Assembly (NCBI GenBank): GCA_951800145.1
Contig: CATOJE010000004.1
Coordinates: 31,689 to 95,688 of the forward strand
Origin: an uncultured Lachnospiraceae bacterium
GTDB taxonomy: Bacteria > Bacillota > Clostridia > Lachnospirales > Lachnospiraceae
Direction: 5' to 3'
Length of the DNA: 64,000 nt
The notes under the pieces: generated by a model
The model's input: the letters and a program-made list of their open reading frames with translations, nothing else
Told to the model about the DNA's origin: nothing
The model's database searches: none
In this document: positions 53,933 through 62,563 of the stretch, piece by piece
Layout of the letters: every line of letters begins with the position of its first letter
How positions within the stretch are numbered: the first letter of the stretch is position 1
Position numbers and translations under genes: made by a program

Positions 53933-56329
53933 CTACTTAAAGGTAACGATGGTAACACCGCTGTCTCCTTCGCCGAATTCTCCCAGGCGGAAGTCCTTTA
54001 CATATTTTTGACGTTTTAGATACTTGTGTATGCCTGCCTTTAGCGCCCCGGTACCCCGGCCATGGACAATGCGGACCGAGGAAAGGTGGGAGAGGTAGGC
54101 GTCATCCAGATATTTATCCAGCTGAAAGCAGGCCTCATCGACATTCATGCCGATGAGATTAATCTCCGGTGAGATGGTGGCAGACTTAGACATAGAGATC
54201 CGGCCCTTGCCCCCGTCGCTGCCCGAACGGCCTCGGGAGGAGGGACTGTAGGAAGGGGCGGTGATCTCCTGCTCATGGAGCAGCTCCAGATCCTTAATAT
54301 TTACCAGGGAGCGGAGGATCCCCATCTGTACAAACAGATCGCCCTTTTCATTAGGAAGGGTGCTGACGGTACCCTTTAATCCCATGGTGAGAACCTTAAC
54401 CCCGTCTCCGATCTTCAGCTTCTTTGGAGAGATGGGCTGTCTGGGGCCTTTCTGCTTTACTGCAAGCTTTTGGTCTGTCTCTTTTATTTTATCCCGCAGC
54501 TTTGCCCGCTCAGCTTCCAGCTGGCGGTTCAGGCCGGATTCAGAGGAAAGCTTATTGATCTGCTTAATGGTCTGATCAGCGGTCTCCTTTGCCTCCCGCA
54601 GGATGCGCTGGGCCTCCTCTGTGGCATTCCGTATCAGCTTCTCCTTCCGCTCGTCAAGCCGTTCCTCCTTTTGGGTCAGGCGGGACTTCAGCTGAGCGAT
54701 CTCCGCCTTATAAGACTGGATTTCCTCCCGCTCCTTTTCGATGGTGACCCGGCTTTCCTCCAGATGTGCGATTAAGTCCTCAAAGGCTTCATCCTCCGCC
54801 TCCAGATGACCTTTGGCATCCTCAATGATGTAATCCGGCAGCCCAAGCTTTTTGGAAATAGCAAAGGCATTGCTCTTGCCGGGGATGCCGATAAGCAGGC
54901 GGTAGGTGGGCTGAAGGGTCTCCACATTAAACTCACAGCAGCCGTTCTCCACGCCGGGAGTGGAGAGGGCAAATACCTTTAATTCACTGTAATGGGTGGT
55001 GGCCATGGTACGGCATTTCATATTATGGAGGAAGCTCAGGATGGAAATAGCCAGGGCAGCGCCCTCCGTGGGATCGGTACCGGCCCCCAGCTCGTCGAAC
55101 AGGCACAGAGACCGGCTGTCTGCCCGTGACAGGATCCGGACAATATTGGTCATGTGGGCAGAGAAGGTGCTTAAGCTCTGCTCAATACTCTGCTCATCTC
55201 CTATATCTGCAAAGACCTCTTCAAATACGGCCAGCTGAGAGCCCTCAAAGGCCGGGATATGGAGGCCGGCCTGGCCCATGAGGGTGAATAAGCCCACAGT
55301 TTTTAAGGAGACAGTTTTTCCGCCGGTATTGGGACCTGTGACGATAAGCAGGTCAAAGTCTTTACCCAGGGTGAGGGTGATAGGAACCACCTTCTTTGGA
55401 TCCAGCAGGGGATGGCGGCCATCCTTGATGGAAATGATGCCCTTGTCATTAAAGATGGGCTGACTTCCCTTATAGTGGCGGGATAAATTGGCCTTGGCAA
55501 AGATAAAATCCAATTCTCCCAGAAGCTGCTGGTTTACGCGGATCTCCTCCTGATAGGGGGAAAGCTGATTGCTTAAAGCTGCCAGGACCGCTTCAATCTC
55601 CTTCTGCTCAGCGATCTCCAGCTCCCGTATTTCATTATTCAGCTTAATGATGGCCATGGGCTCGATAAAAAGAGTGGAGCCGGTGGAGGACTGGTCATGG
55701 ACCATTCCCGGCACCTGATTCTTATACTCAGACTTTACCGGAAGGCAGTACCGGCCATCGCGCATGGTAATGACTGCATCCTGTAAATAGGTGCGGTTCG
55801 CGTTTAAAATCGAGTTCAGCTGACTGTGGAGCTTGTCCGCTGCATTTTTCATCCCACGGCGGACCTTGTGAAGACCCGGACTGGCATCGTCGCTTACTTC
55901 ATCCTCTGAGAGAATACAGCGCTTAATCTCCCCGTTCACCGGAGTTAATGGCTCCAGGCTGCGAAACCGTTCTTCCAGAGAGTCGAAAGACAGCTCCTCT
56001 TCCTCATGGCGGCCGTAGGCCTTCGCCCGGGCGGCTACGGTTAAAAGAGAGCTGATGGATAGCAGCTCCGGAATGCTTAAGGAACTTCCGATCTCCAGCC
56101 GTTTTAAGGAATCACCCACATGCCTGCAGCCGGCAAAGGACAGGCTGCCTTTCATGCGGATGCGGCTGGCAGCATCGGTTGTCTCTTCCTGTGCCTGCCG
56201 GATCTGGCTTAGATCCGAAGAAGGAAGAAGGGCCTGGCATCGCTCCCGCCCAAGGGCAGAGGTGGAAAAATCCGCAAGCTGAGTGATAATTTTATGATAT
56301 TCTAAGGTTTGTAATGCTTTTTGATTCAT
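53933..56329 (-). CDS. mutS2: Endonuclease MutS2 / ribosome rescue factor
   Basis: Protein of 798 residues: MutS core and clamp domains without the mismatch-recognition domain, ATPase with Walker A GPNTGGKTVSLKT (~335) and Walker B LFDELGAGTDPTEGAAL, a coiled-coil (~520-640), a KOW-like segment (GDGVKVLTMGLKG), and a C-terminal Smr nuclease domain (VRIVHGRGTGALKAGIHKYL). MutS2 limits recombination and in Firmicutes helps split stalled ribosomes. Length is standard. Confidence 0.96.
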   Translation of the reverse strand: MNQKALQTLEYHKIITQLADFSTSALGRERCQALLPSSDLSQIRQAQEETTDAASRIRMKGSLSFAGCRHVGDSLKRLEIGSSLSIPELLSISSLLTVAARAKAYGRHEEEELSFDSLEERFRSLEPLTPVNGEIKRCILSEDEVSDDASPGLHKVRRGMKNAADKLHSQLNSILNANRTYLQDAVITMRDGRYCLPVKSEYKNQVPGMVHDQSSTGSTLFIEPMAIIKLNNEIRELEIAEQKEIEAVLAALSNQLSPYQEEIRVNQQLLGELDFIFAKANLSRHYKGSQPIFNDKGIISIKDGRHPLLDPKKVVPITLTLGKDFDLLIVTGPNTGGKTVSLKTVGLFTLMGQAGLHIPAFEGSQLAVFEEVFADIGDEQSIEQSLSTFSAHMTNIVRILSRADSRSLCLFDELGAGTDPTEGAALAISILSFLHNMKCRTMATTHYSELKVFALSTPGVENGCCEFNVETLQPTYRLLIGIPGKSNAFAISKKLGLPDYIIEDAKGHLEAEDEAFEDLIAHLEESRVTIEKEREEIQSYKAEIAQLKSRLTQKEERLDERKEKLIRNATEEAQRILREAKETADQTIKQINKLSSESGLNRQLEAERAKLRDKIKETDQKLAVKQKGPRQPISPKKLKIGDGVKVLTMGLKGTVSTLPNEKGDLFVQMGILRSLVNIKDLELLHEQEITAPSYSPSSRGRSGSDGGKGRISMSKSATISPEINLIGMNVDEACFQLDKYLDDAYLSHLSSVRIVHGRGTGALKAGIHKYLKRQKYVKDFRLGEFGEGDSGVTIVTFK

Positions 56330-56541
56330 AGTTGATTTCCTTTTCCTTGATTATACAATATCCACAGTAGTAAGGCGGCGGATAAGAGATACGTTGATTA
56401 TACCACAATTTATATTTTGGGGGAAGTGAAACCACGCAGCAGATTGATTTTCCAAGGAAAAGTTGGTAGAATAAAGTATCTGTTTGAAATTAGAAAAGTA
56501 TGGGCATTTTGAATAGGGAAACAAAAGGAGAAAGGGAAAGC

Positions 56542-57414
56542 ATGATAGGAAAGTATAAAAATAATAAAATCGTCCGGAGAATCATAACCATTTCGGCAGT
56601 GACAATCTCTGCATTGATGCAGGCCTTTGTGATCCAGACATTTATCCGCCCATCCCATCTTTTATCGGGGGGCTTTACCGGGGTGGCAATTTTAATTGAT
56701 AATATTGCCTCATTGTTTGGGCGGAGCTTTTCTGTATCAGTGGGGATGCTGCTATTAAATATTCCGGTAGCAGCTCTGTGCAGCCGGAGCATCAGTCTTC
56801 GCTTTACGTTTTATTCTTTGATGCAGGTTTTTTTATCCAGCTTTTTTCTGGCTGTCTGTAAGTTTCAGCCTATGTTTGATGATGTGATGCTGAATGTAAT
56901 TTTCGGCGGCTTTCTGAACGGGCTGGCCATCTCCGCGGCTTTGCGGGGAAATGCCTCCTCCGGAGGCACGGACTTTATTGCCCTGTATGTGTCGAATAAG
57001 ACAGGGCGCTCCATCTGGGAGTATGTATTTGCCGCGAATGTTGTCCTGCTGTGTATTTTTGGCATGCTGTTTGGCTGGATTTACGCGGGCTATTCCATAT
57101 TATTCCAGTTTATATCTACCAGAACCATAGCTACCTTCCACCACCGCTATGAGCGGGTGACCCTGCAAATCACCACAACAAAAGCAGAGGCTGTGATTCA
57201 GGCTTATGTTTCCAAGTACCGCCATGGGATTTCCTGTGTAGATGCCATGGGCGGATACAGTCATAAAAAGATGTACTTGCTTCATACCGTGGTTTCCTCC
57301 TACGAGGCTGCGGATGTTGTCGATTTGATTCGGTCCGTGGATCCTCACATTATTATTAATATGGTAAAGACAGAGAACTTTTACGGAAGCTTTTACCAGG
57401 CGCCAATGGAGTAA
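56542..57414 (+). CDS. YitT-family membrane protein
   Basis: Integral membrane protein of 290 residues with five or six helices and a C-terminal DUF2179 domain (TTTKAEAVIQAYVSKYRHGISCVDAMGGY region), the usual YitT layout. The conserved GNASSGGTDFIALYVSNKTG lies in the middle. Function is unknown; transporters of small anions have been suggested. I choose ATG 56542, which has AAAGGG upstream; an in-frame ATG at 56500 would add 14 polar residues. It is divergent from mutS2; the gap 56330-56541 holds their promoters. Confidence 0.82.
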   Translation: MIGKYKNNKIVRRIITISAVTISALMQAFVIQTFIRPSHLLSGGFTGVAILIDNIASLFGRSFSVSVGMLLLNIPVAALCSRSISLRFTFYSLMQVFLSSFFLAVCKFQPMFDDVMLNVIFGGFLNGLAISAALRGNASSGGTDFIALYVSNKTGRSIWEYVFAANVVLLCIFGMLFGWIYAGYSILFQFISTRTIATFHHRYERVTLQITTTKAEAVIQAYVSKYRHGISCVDAMGGYSHKKMYLLHTVVSSYEAADVVDLIRSVDPHIIINMVKTENFYGSFYQAPME

Positions 57415-57493
57415 CGAAAATATCTTTTTTCTTGCATAAAATCAGGAAGAACCGTATAATAGGAAATAAGCTATTTTAGAGGGGGTGTTCCAG

Positions 57494-58807
57494 TTGCCAG
57501 ATGAGGATGACCTGAAAGAAAAATCAGAAAGACACCGTTTTATCCGCGAGAAAATCGTCAGGCCGAAGATGACAAAGGCTGAGATTTTCAGACATCTTCT
57601 TTTATGGGGAGCTGGAGCAATCCTGTTCGGTTTTCTGGCAGCGATTACCTTTGCAGTGTCGGAGCCGCTGGCAAAGAAATATCTGACAGAAGAAGAAACC
57701 ACAGAAAGCTCGTCCGTTGCTATTTCTATCCCAAAGGATGAGCCGGAAACCATCACAGAGCCGGAGACGGTGGAAGAAAGCACAGAGGCGCAGACAGAGC
57801 CCATCGAGGAAATGGTGCGGGAAGAGGTGGAGCGATATTCTTTTTCTCTGGAAGATATGGCGCAAATGTATGCAGGGATGTATGACAAATTCCAGGAAAT
57901 CGATGGGGGGATCGTAACGGTTCACGCGGTAAAAACACAGATGGATTGGTTCAATAATCCAATCGAGACCACCGGCCTGTACGCAGGGGTGATCATTGCC
58001 TCAACTCCGGAGGAGTACTTGATCTTAACTCCGATTAATGCGGTGGAGGGGGCAGATTCCCTGGAGGTTACTCTGCCTGGGGGAGACAGAGTTGTAGGGC
58101 AGCTAAAGGGAAAGGATCAGGTTTCCCATATGGCGGTAATCTCTCTGGCGGCCAGTGAGCTGGACGAGAACCGAAAGAAGCAGATGAAGGTGCTGGAGCT
58201 GGGGAATTCCTACTCTGTAAGGCAGGGAGAGCTGATCCTGGCAGGGGGGAGCCCGGCAGGGGTTGTGCATTCAGTTAGCATGGGCTATATCTCTTATATC
58301 GCGAAGAATGTATCCGTAGTTGACGGTGTCAGCCGGTTATTTTACGCAGATGCCAAAGGGGAGGCTGGCCTTGGAACCTTTGTGTTCAATATTAAGGGAC
58401 AGGTGATCGGCTGGGCAACGGATGATTATCAATCAGAGGGCGGGTCGATGCTGGTGGTGCGCGCCTTATCGGATTATAAGGGGATATTGGAAGACTTGTC
58501 CAATGGGCTTTCGGCTCCCTACTTTGGAATTATGGGCGTGGAGGTTACAGAAGCACGGCATCAGGAAGGGCTGCCGCTGGGGATTTTTGTGAACAGCTGT
58601 GTAGCAGATGGGCCGGCGTATAATGCGGGGATCCAGAGCGGGGATATTATCACCCGTATTGGAGAACAGAAGCTGACCACTATGAAGGATTTTCAGGGAT
58701 GTCTGGATCAGACAGCTGCAGGGGATACTGTGGTGGTTGAGGTTCAAAGATTTGGGCGGGATGAGTACACGCCTATCGAATATGAAGTTGTGATCGGAGC
58801 CAGGTAA
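57494..58807 (+). CDS. HtrA-like membrane protein lacking the protease triad
   Basis: Protein of 437 residues: basic cytosolic start, one membrane span (~35-60), acidic Ser/Glu-rich linker, trypsin-like domain (~150-320) and PDZ domain (~330-430, GIQSGDIITRIGEQKLTT). The fold pattern is HtrA/DegP, but the triad is replaced: the TNxHV position reads TPINAV (N182), the Asp position reads QVSHMAVI (H212), and the GNSGGPL position reads EAGLGTFV (L293). It is therefore likely a non-proteolytic binding protein. The start is TTG 57494 after AGAGGGGGT; GTG 57485 overlaps that site. Confidence 0.78.
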   Translation: MPDEDDLKEKSERHRFIREKIVRPKMTKAEIFRHLLLWGAGAILFGFLAAITFAVSEPLAKKYLTEEETTESSSVAISIPKDEPETITEPETVEESTEAQTEPIEEMVREEVERYSFSLEDMAQMYAGMYDKFQEIDGGIVTVHAVKTQMDWFNNPIETTGLYAGVIIASTPEEYLILTPINAVEGADSLEVTLPGGDRVVGQLKGKDQVSHMAVISLAASELDENRKKQMKVLELGNSYSVRQGELILAGGSPAGVVHSVSMGYISYIAKNVSVVDGVSRLFYADAKGEAGLGTFVFNIKGQVIGWATDDYQSEGGSMLVVRALSDYKGILEDLSNGLSAPYFGIMGVEVTEARHQEGLPLGIFVNSCVADGPAYNAGIQSGDIITRIGEQKLTTMKDFQGCLDQTAAGDTVVVEVQRFGRDEYTPIEYEVVIGAR

Positions 58808-58908
58808 TGTAATTCCTGGCTTCCTTATTCATGACAATAGAATCCTGGCAGAAGGTGGTTTCTATTGCCGGACAGCAGAAGACGGGATCACGGAAAAGAG
58901 GGCAGGCT

Positions 58909-59850
58909 ATGAAGTATATTGACACATTTCGGGAAGGGATGCATACATCCGACATTTATTTATGCAAAAGCAAGCAGATTGCCATCACAAAGAATGGGAA
59001 GGAGTACGGAAATCTGGTACTTCAGGATAAAACCGGGACGATAGATGGGAAGATCTGGGATCTGAATTCTCCAGGGGTGGGAAGCTTCGAGGTGATGAAT
59101 TATGTTCAGGTGGAAGCAGATGTTACCTTATTTCAGGGCTCCTTTCAGCTGAATATTAAGCGGATCCGCAAGGCAGCAGAGAGGGAATATAAGGAGGCGG
59201 ATTACCTGCCGGTTTCCAAAAAGGATATTCCAAAAATGTATGAGGAGCTGATGGGGTTTGTCACCTCCATCCAAAATCCATTTTTAAGCCGGCTGGCCAT
59301 GGACTTTTTCGGGAACCCGAAGTTTGAAAAGGCATTTTGCTTTCATTCGGCGGCGAAAACGGTGCACCATGGCTTTGTGGGAGGGCTTTTGGAGCATACC
59401 CTGGGGGTAACCAGGCTGTGCGATTATTATGCCTCTTATTATACCCAGCTGAACCGGGATCTTTTGATTACCGCGGCTATGTTTCATGATATCGGAAAGA
59501 TGCAGGAGCTGTCCAGATTTCCGGAGAATGACTATACAGATGATGGCCAGCTGCTGGGACATATTATCATCGGAATGGAGATGGTCGGCAGCCGGATGAA
59601 AATGATCCCGGACTTCCCGGCGAAGCTGGCATCGGAATTAAAGCATTGTATCCTGGCTCATCATGGGGAGCTGGAGTATGGTTCTCCGAAAAAGCCGGCG
59701 CTCTTAGAGGCGCTGGCGCTGAATTTTGCAGATAATACGGACGCGAAGATGGAGACCATGATGGAAGCGCTGAATGCAGGCAACGATAATCCTGGCTGGC
59801 TGGGCTTTAACCGCCTTCTGGAGACCAATATCCGGAGAACCGGGGAGTAG
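58909..59850 (+). CDS. yhaM: 3'-5' exoribonuclease YhaM
   Basis: Protein of 313 residues, matching Bacillus YhaM in length. An N-terminal OB-fold (~1-95, with KDKTGTIDGKIWDL-like NLVLQDKTGTIDGKIWDLNS) is followed by an HD domain (HHGFVGGLLEHTLGV, MFHDIGKM, LAHHGELEYGSPKKP) that binds metal and cuts single-stranded RNA or DNA. ATG 58909 is preferred; the ATG at 58831 would add 26 residues of non-family sequence. A terminator follows directly. Confidence 0.93.
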   Translation: MKYIDTFREGMHTSDIYLCKSKQIAITKNGKEYGNLVLQDKTGTIDGKIWDLNSPGVGSFEVMNYVQVEADVTLFQGSFQLNIKRIRKAAEREYKEADYLPVSKKDIPKMYEELMGFVTSIQNPFLSRLAMDFFGNPKFEKAFCFHSAAKTVHHGFVGGLLEHTLGVTRLCDYYASYYTQLNRDLLITAAMFHDIGKMQELSRFPENDYTDDGQLLGHIIIGMEMVGSRMKMIPDFPAKLASELKHCILAHHGELEYGSPKKPALLEALALNFADNTDAKMETMMEALNAGNDNPGWLGFNRLLETNIRRTGE

Positions 59851-59853
59851 ATA

Positions 59854-59901
59854 AAAAGAAGCGTTCTACTTTCACAATTCGTTGTGAGTTGGAACGCTTT
59901 T
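59854..59901 (+). terminator. Terminator after yhaM
   Basis: AAGCGTTC (59859) pairs with GAACGCTT (59892), with an inner TCACAA-TTCG-TTGTGA hairpin and flanking A and T runs. Confidence 0.85.
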
Positions 59902-60178
59902 ATTGTTAGTCGAGTGCGGCAGCCGGTCGCGCGCTTGTTGGCCGTCGCCCTCATTTTATGTAGAACTACAAAATGTTTCCCTAACTATCGAAAACCTTTG
60001 GTAGAACTTTTATGGTCTTAGTATAGATGATAATTATGGATAAACTATGGAAAATAAATGAAAGAAGTATAAAATTTGTTACAAATTACTTAATGAATCA
60101 TTGACTTTGTGAAGAATGACATGGAACCACAGCATGTCGGCGCGCGGAGCTTTAAAATAATGCGACAGGAGAGTGAAA
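59902..60178. other. Gene-free interval before rlmD
   Basis: No coding sequence, RNA gene or convincing repeat was seen. It has a short GC-rich stretch (about 59911-59950) followed by AT-rich DNA. A possible -35 TTGACT at 60102 has no clear -10, so the rlmD promoter was not placed. Confidence 0.5.
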
Positions 60179-61624
60179 ATGAATTGGAAAAAGAATGATG
60201 TGATTACCCTGACCATAGACGATATCAGTGAGGACGGATCCGGAATCGGAAAAACCGAGGGGTATACCTGGTTTGTTAAGGACACGGTGATCGGCGATGG
60301 GATAGAAGCCCGCGTGATGAAAATGAAGAAAAACTACGGATTTGCCAGGCTGCATCGCGTCCTGGAGCCCTCAGCCTTCCGGGTGGAGCCAAGATGCCCG
60401 GCAGCAAAAGCCTGCGGCGGCTGTCAGCTCCAGGCCATGGCCTATGAGGAGCAGCTGCGGTTTAAGGAGAGAAAGGTGTATCATCATTTAAAACGGCTGG
60501 GCGGGGTAGAGGAGCTTTCCCCAGAGCCGATAATTGGAATGGAACATCCCTGGAGATACCGAAATAAGGCGCAGTTTCCCTTTGGCCGGGATAAGGATGG
60601 CAGGATCATCTATGGCTTTTATGCAGGGAGGACCCATGCCATCATCCAGCAGGAGGACTGCCTGCTGGGGGTGGAGGAGAACCGGGAGATTTTAGAGATT
60701 ATCCGAGGCTATATGGAAGACTTTCATATTCCTCCCTATGATGAGAGCTCCCATACAGGGCTGGTGCGCCATGTGCTGATTCGGAAGGGGTTTGCCACAG
60801 GGGAGCTGATGGTCTGCCTGATTATGAATGGAACAGCTCTTCCTCATGCAGATGTCCTGGTAAAGCGTTTAAGATCTTTGCAAGGAATGACATCCATCTC
60901 CTTTAATGTGAATATGGACCGAACCAATGTGATCCTGGGGGAACAGGTGGTGAAGCTTTATGGAAAGGGATATATCACCGATACCATCGGCGATATTAGA
61001 TATCAGATCTCACCCCAGTCCTTTTACCAGGTGAACCCGGTCCAGACAGAGAAGCTCTATGAGACGGCCTTGGAATATGCTGGCCTGACGGGGGAGGAGA
61101 CGGTCTGGGATTTATACTGCGGTATCGGAACGATTTCCCTTTTCCTGGCCAGGAGGGCAAAAAAGGTCTATGGGGTGGAAATTATCCCCGCGGCCATTGA
61201 GGACGCCAGGGAGAATGCAAGGCTGAACGGGATTTTAAATGTGGAGTTTTATGTGGGAAGGGCAGAGGAGGTTCTGCCAGAGCAGTACCACAAAAATAAA
61301 GTATATGCAGATGTAATTGTGGTGGATCCGCCGCGGAAGGGATGTGATAAGGCTTGCCTGGACACCATTGTGGAGATGGGGCCGGAGCGGGTGGTGTATG
61401 TAAGTTGTGATTCCGCAACCCTGGCCAGGGACGTGAAGTATCTGAGGGAGAGAGGATATAAGGTACGGCGGGTAAGGACTGTGGATTTATTTGGGCAGTG
61501 TGTTCATGTGGAGACTGTGTGTCTCTTGAGCAACCGAAAACCAAAACCGGATGCTCATGTGAAACTGAGCCGGAGTATGGATGATTACTACAGGATTAAG
61601 GAAGAGGGTAAAAATAACCAATAG
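60179..61624 (+). CDS. rlmD: 23S rRNA (uracil-5-)-methyltransferase RlmD/RlmCD type
   Basis: Methyltransferase of 481 residues adding m5U to 23S rRNA (in Bacillus RlmCD does U747 and U1939). Domains: TRAM (~1-60), an iron-sulfur motif CPAAKACGGCQLQ near residues 72-84, and the SAM domain with SFYQVNPVQTEKLY, DLYCGIGTISLFLA, VDPPRKGCD and the catalytic Cys in VYVSCDSATLARD. ATG 60179 lies 7 bases after AGGAG; GTG 60173 is too close to that site. It is the last core gene before the accessory tail. Confidence 0.95.
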   Translation: MNWKKNDVITLTIDDISEDGSGIGKTEGYTWFVKDTVIGDGIEARVMKMKKNYGFARLHRVLEPSAFRVEPRCPAAKACGGCQLQAMAYEEQLRFKERKVYHHLKRLGGVEELSPEPIIGMEHPWRYRNKAQFPFGRDKDGRIIYGFYAGRTHAIIQQEDCLLGVEENREILEIIRGYMEDFHIPPYDESSHTGLVRHVLIRKGFATGELMVCLIMNGTALPHADVLVKRLRSLQGMTSISFNVNMDRTNVILGEQVVKLYGKGYITDTIGDIRYQISPQSFYQVNPVQTEKLYETALEYAGLTGEETVWDLYCGIGTISLFLARRAKKVYGVEIIPAAIEDARENARLNGILNVEFYVGRAEEVLPEQYHKNKVYADVIVVDPPRKGCDKACLDTIVEMGPERVVYVSCDSATLARDVKYLRERGYKVRRVRTVDLFGQCVHVETVCLLSNRKPKPDAHVKLSRSMDDYYRIKEEGKNNQ

Positions 61625-61651
61625 CTAAATTTAATACACTGAACTAAAGCG

Positions 61652-61689
61652 ATAGCTGCTGATGCGAAAACATTGGCAGTTATTTTTTT
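61652..61689 (+). terminator. Terminator after rlmD
   Basis: ATAGCTGCTGATG pairs imperfectly with CATTGGCAGTTAT and is followed by a run of seven T's. Confidence 0.7.
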
Positions 61690-61756
61690 GCGCTGAGGGG
61701 AGGTGGTGCCATTGGGCTGATTTCTAGGATTGAGCGGTAAGTACATTATTTCTAAA

Positions 61757-61772
61757 GTAAATGTTCATTTAC
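61757..61772 (+). promoter_or_regulatory. Perfect inverted repeat before the SymE-like gene
   Basis: GTAAATG-TT-CATTTAC has 7-base arms and lies 19-34 bases upstream of the start codon, just before the AAGGAGG site. It is a candidate operator, perhaps for self-repression through the gene's AbrB-like DNA-binding fold. Confidence 0.55.
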
Positions 61773-61791
61773 GGTTTAAGGAGGCAAGTCT

Positions 61792-62103
61792 ATGGAATCA
61801 AAGAAAGTCAGAAATATTAAGGTAATCTCACAGAGCGGACGTAATTATAAGCCTACGCCGACTGTTATTCTGAAAGGACAGTGGCTGAATGAAATAGGTT
61901 TTGAGATTGGGGATCAGATTAAGGTTGAGTGCGAACAAGGAAAATTGGTAATCAGCCTGAACAGAGAAAGAATGGAATTGCTTGATGCAGAGAGGGCTTT
62001 CATGGAGACGGAAACCAAAAAACTGCAGGTACGGTTTCAGAAAGAGAAAGAGGAAATCCATGCCAGATATGTGGCGGAGCGGAAAGTAGCGTATGGATCG
62101 TAA
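61792..62103 (+). CDS. SymE-like toxin-domain protein
   Basis: Protein of 103 residues. Residues 1-55 match the SymE toxin pattern: KVRNIKVISQSGRNYKPTP, then VILKGQWLNEIGFEIGDQIKVECEQGKLVI. SymE of E. coli is an SOS-induced type I toxin with an AbrB-like fold that condenses nucleic acid. The last ~45 residues form a charged helix absent in E. coli SymE. AAGGAGG precedes the ATG. Low-GC composition and position at the edge of a prophage remnant suggest acquired DNA. No antisense RNA was established. Confidence 0.75.
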   Translation: MESKKVRNIKVISQSGRNYKPTPTVILKGQWLNEIGFEIGDQIKVECEQGKLVISLNRERMELLDAERAFMETETKKLQVRFQKEKEEIHARYVAERKVAYGS

Positions 62104-62109
62104 AGGGGG

Positions 62110-62313
62110 ATGGATTCTATGGATAAACAGATGGCTTCCAAGATAAAGCCGCTGTGCGAGTCCGGGACCTGCGAGCTGTTCCTGACGCTGGTGGGGGACC
62201 TGGTGGTCGGCGGGGATTTCCAGGTCACAGCGGATGATCAGGTCATCCATACCCAGGGGAGTGCGAGGCTGGGGCGTGTTGCGCGCCGTGGCGGACAGGA
62301 AGCTGTCCAGTGA
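62110..62313 (+). CDS. Hypothetical 67-residue frame overlapping the holin remnant
   Basis: Opens 6 bases after the SymE-like gene and encodes 67 residues (MDSMDKQMASKIKPLCESG start) with no recognisable domain. It overlaps the holin remnant in another frame, so it may be a decayed or rearranged N-terminus of that gene rather than a real protein. GC content rises sharply here compared with the SymE-like gene. Confidence 0.25.
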   Translation: MDSMDKQMASKIKPLCESGTCELFLTLVGDLVVGGDFQVTADDQVIHTQGSARLGRVARRGGQEAVQ

Positions 62314-62561
62314 GGTGGGGTTCAAGGGTATCGCAAAGAAGGTGCTCATCTTCCTGCTGGTGGGGATGGCCAATATCCTGGACGTGCAGGTCATCGGCAA
62401 CGGCTCTGTGCTGCGGACGGCGGTCATTTTTTTATATCTCCAATGAAGGCGTGAGCCTGTTGGAGAATGCGGCGCGCCTGGGGCTGCCCGTTCCGGAGAA
62501 GCTGAAGGATGTCCTGGCACAACTCCATGGCCGTGCGGAAGACGGGAAGGGGGACGAGTGA
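62234..62561 (+). pseudogene. Phage holin, frameshifted and missing its N-terminus
   Basis: Two frames together spell a phage holin C-terminal region. The first gives VLRAVADRKLSSEVGFKG, then KKVLIFLLVGMANILD and VLRTAVIF before a stop at 62444. The second continues FYISNEGVSLLENAARLGLP to 62561. The switch is at a run of seven T's (62428-62434); six would restore the frame. The usual first membrane helices are absent. Holins make pores that release the endolysin, encoded next. Sequencing error at the T-run is possible, but the missing N-terminus supports decay. Confidence 0.75.
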
Positions 62562-62563
62562 GC

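Noticed and set aside
59902..60000. GC-rich stretch after yhaM considered as a tRNA or small RNA
   Set aside because: No cloverleaf, no anticodon stem and no terminator of its own.
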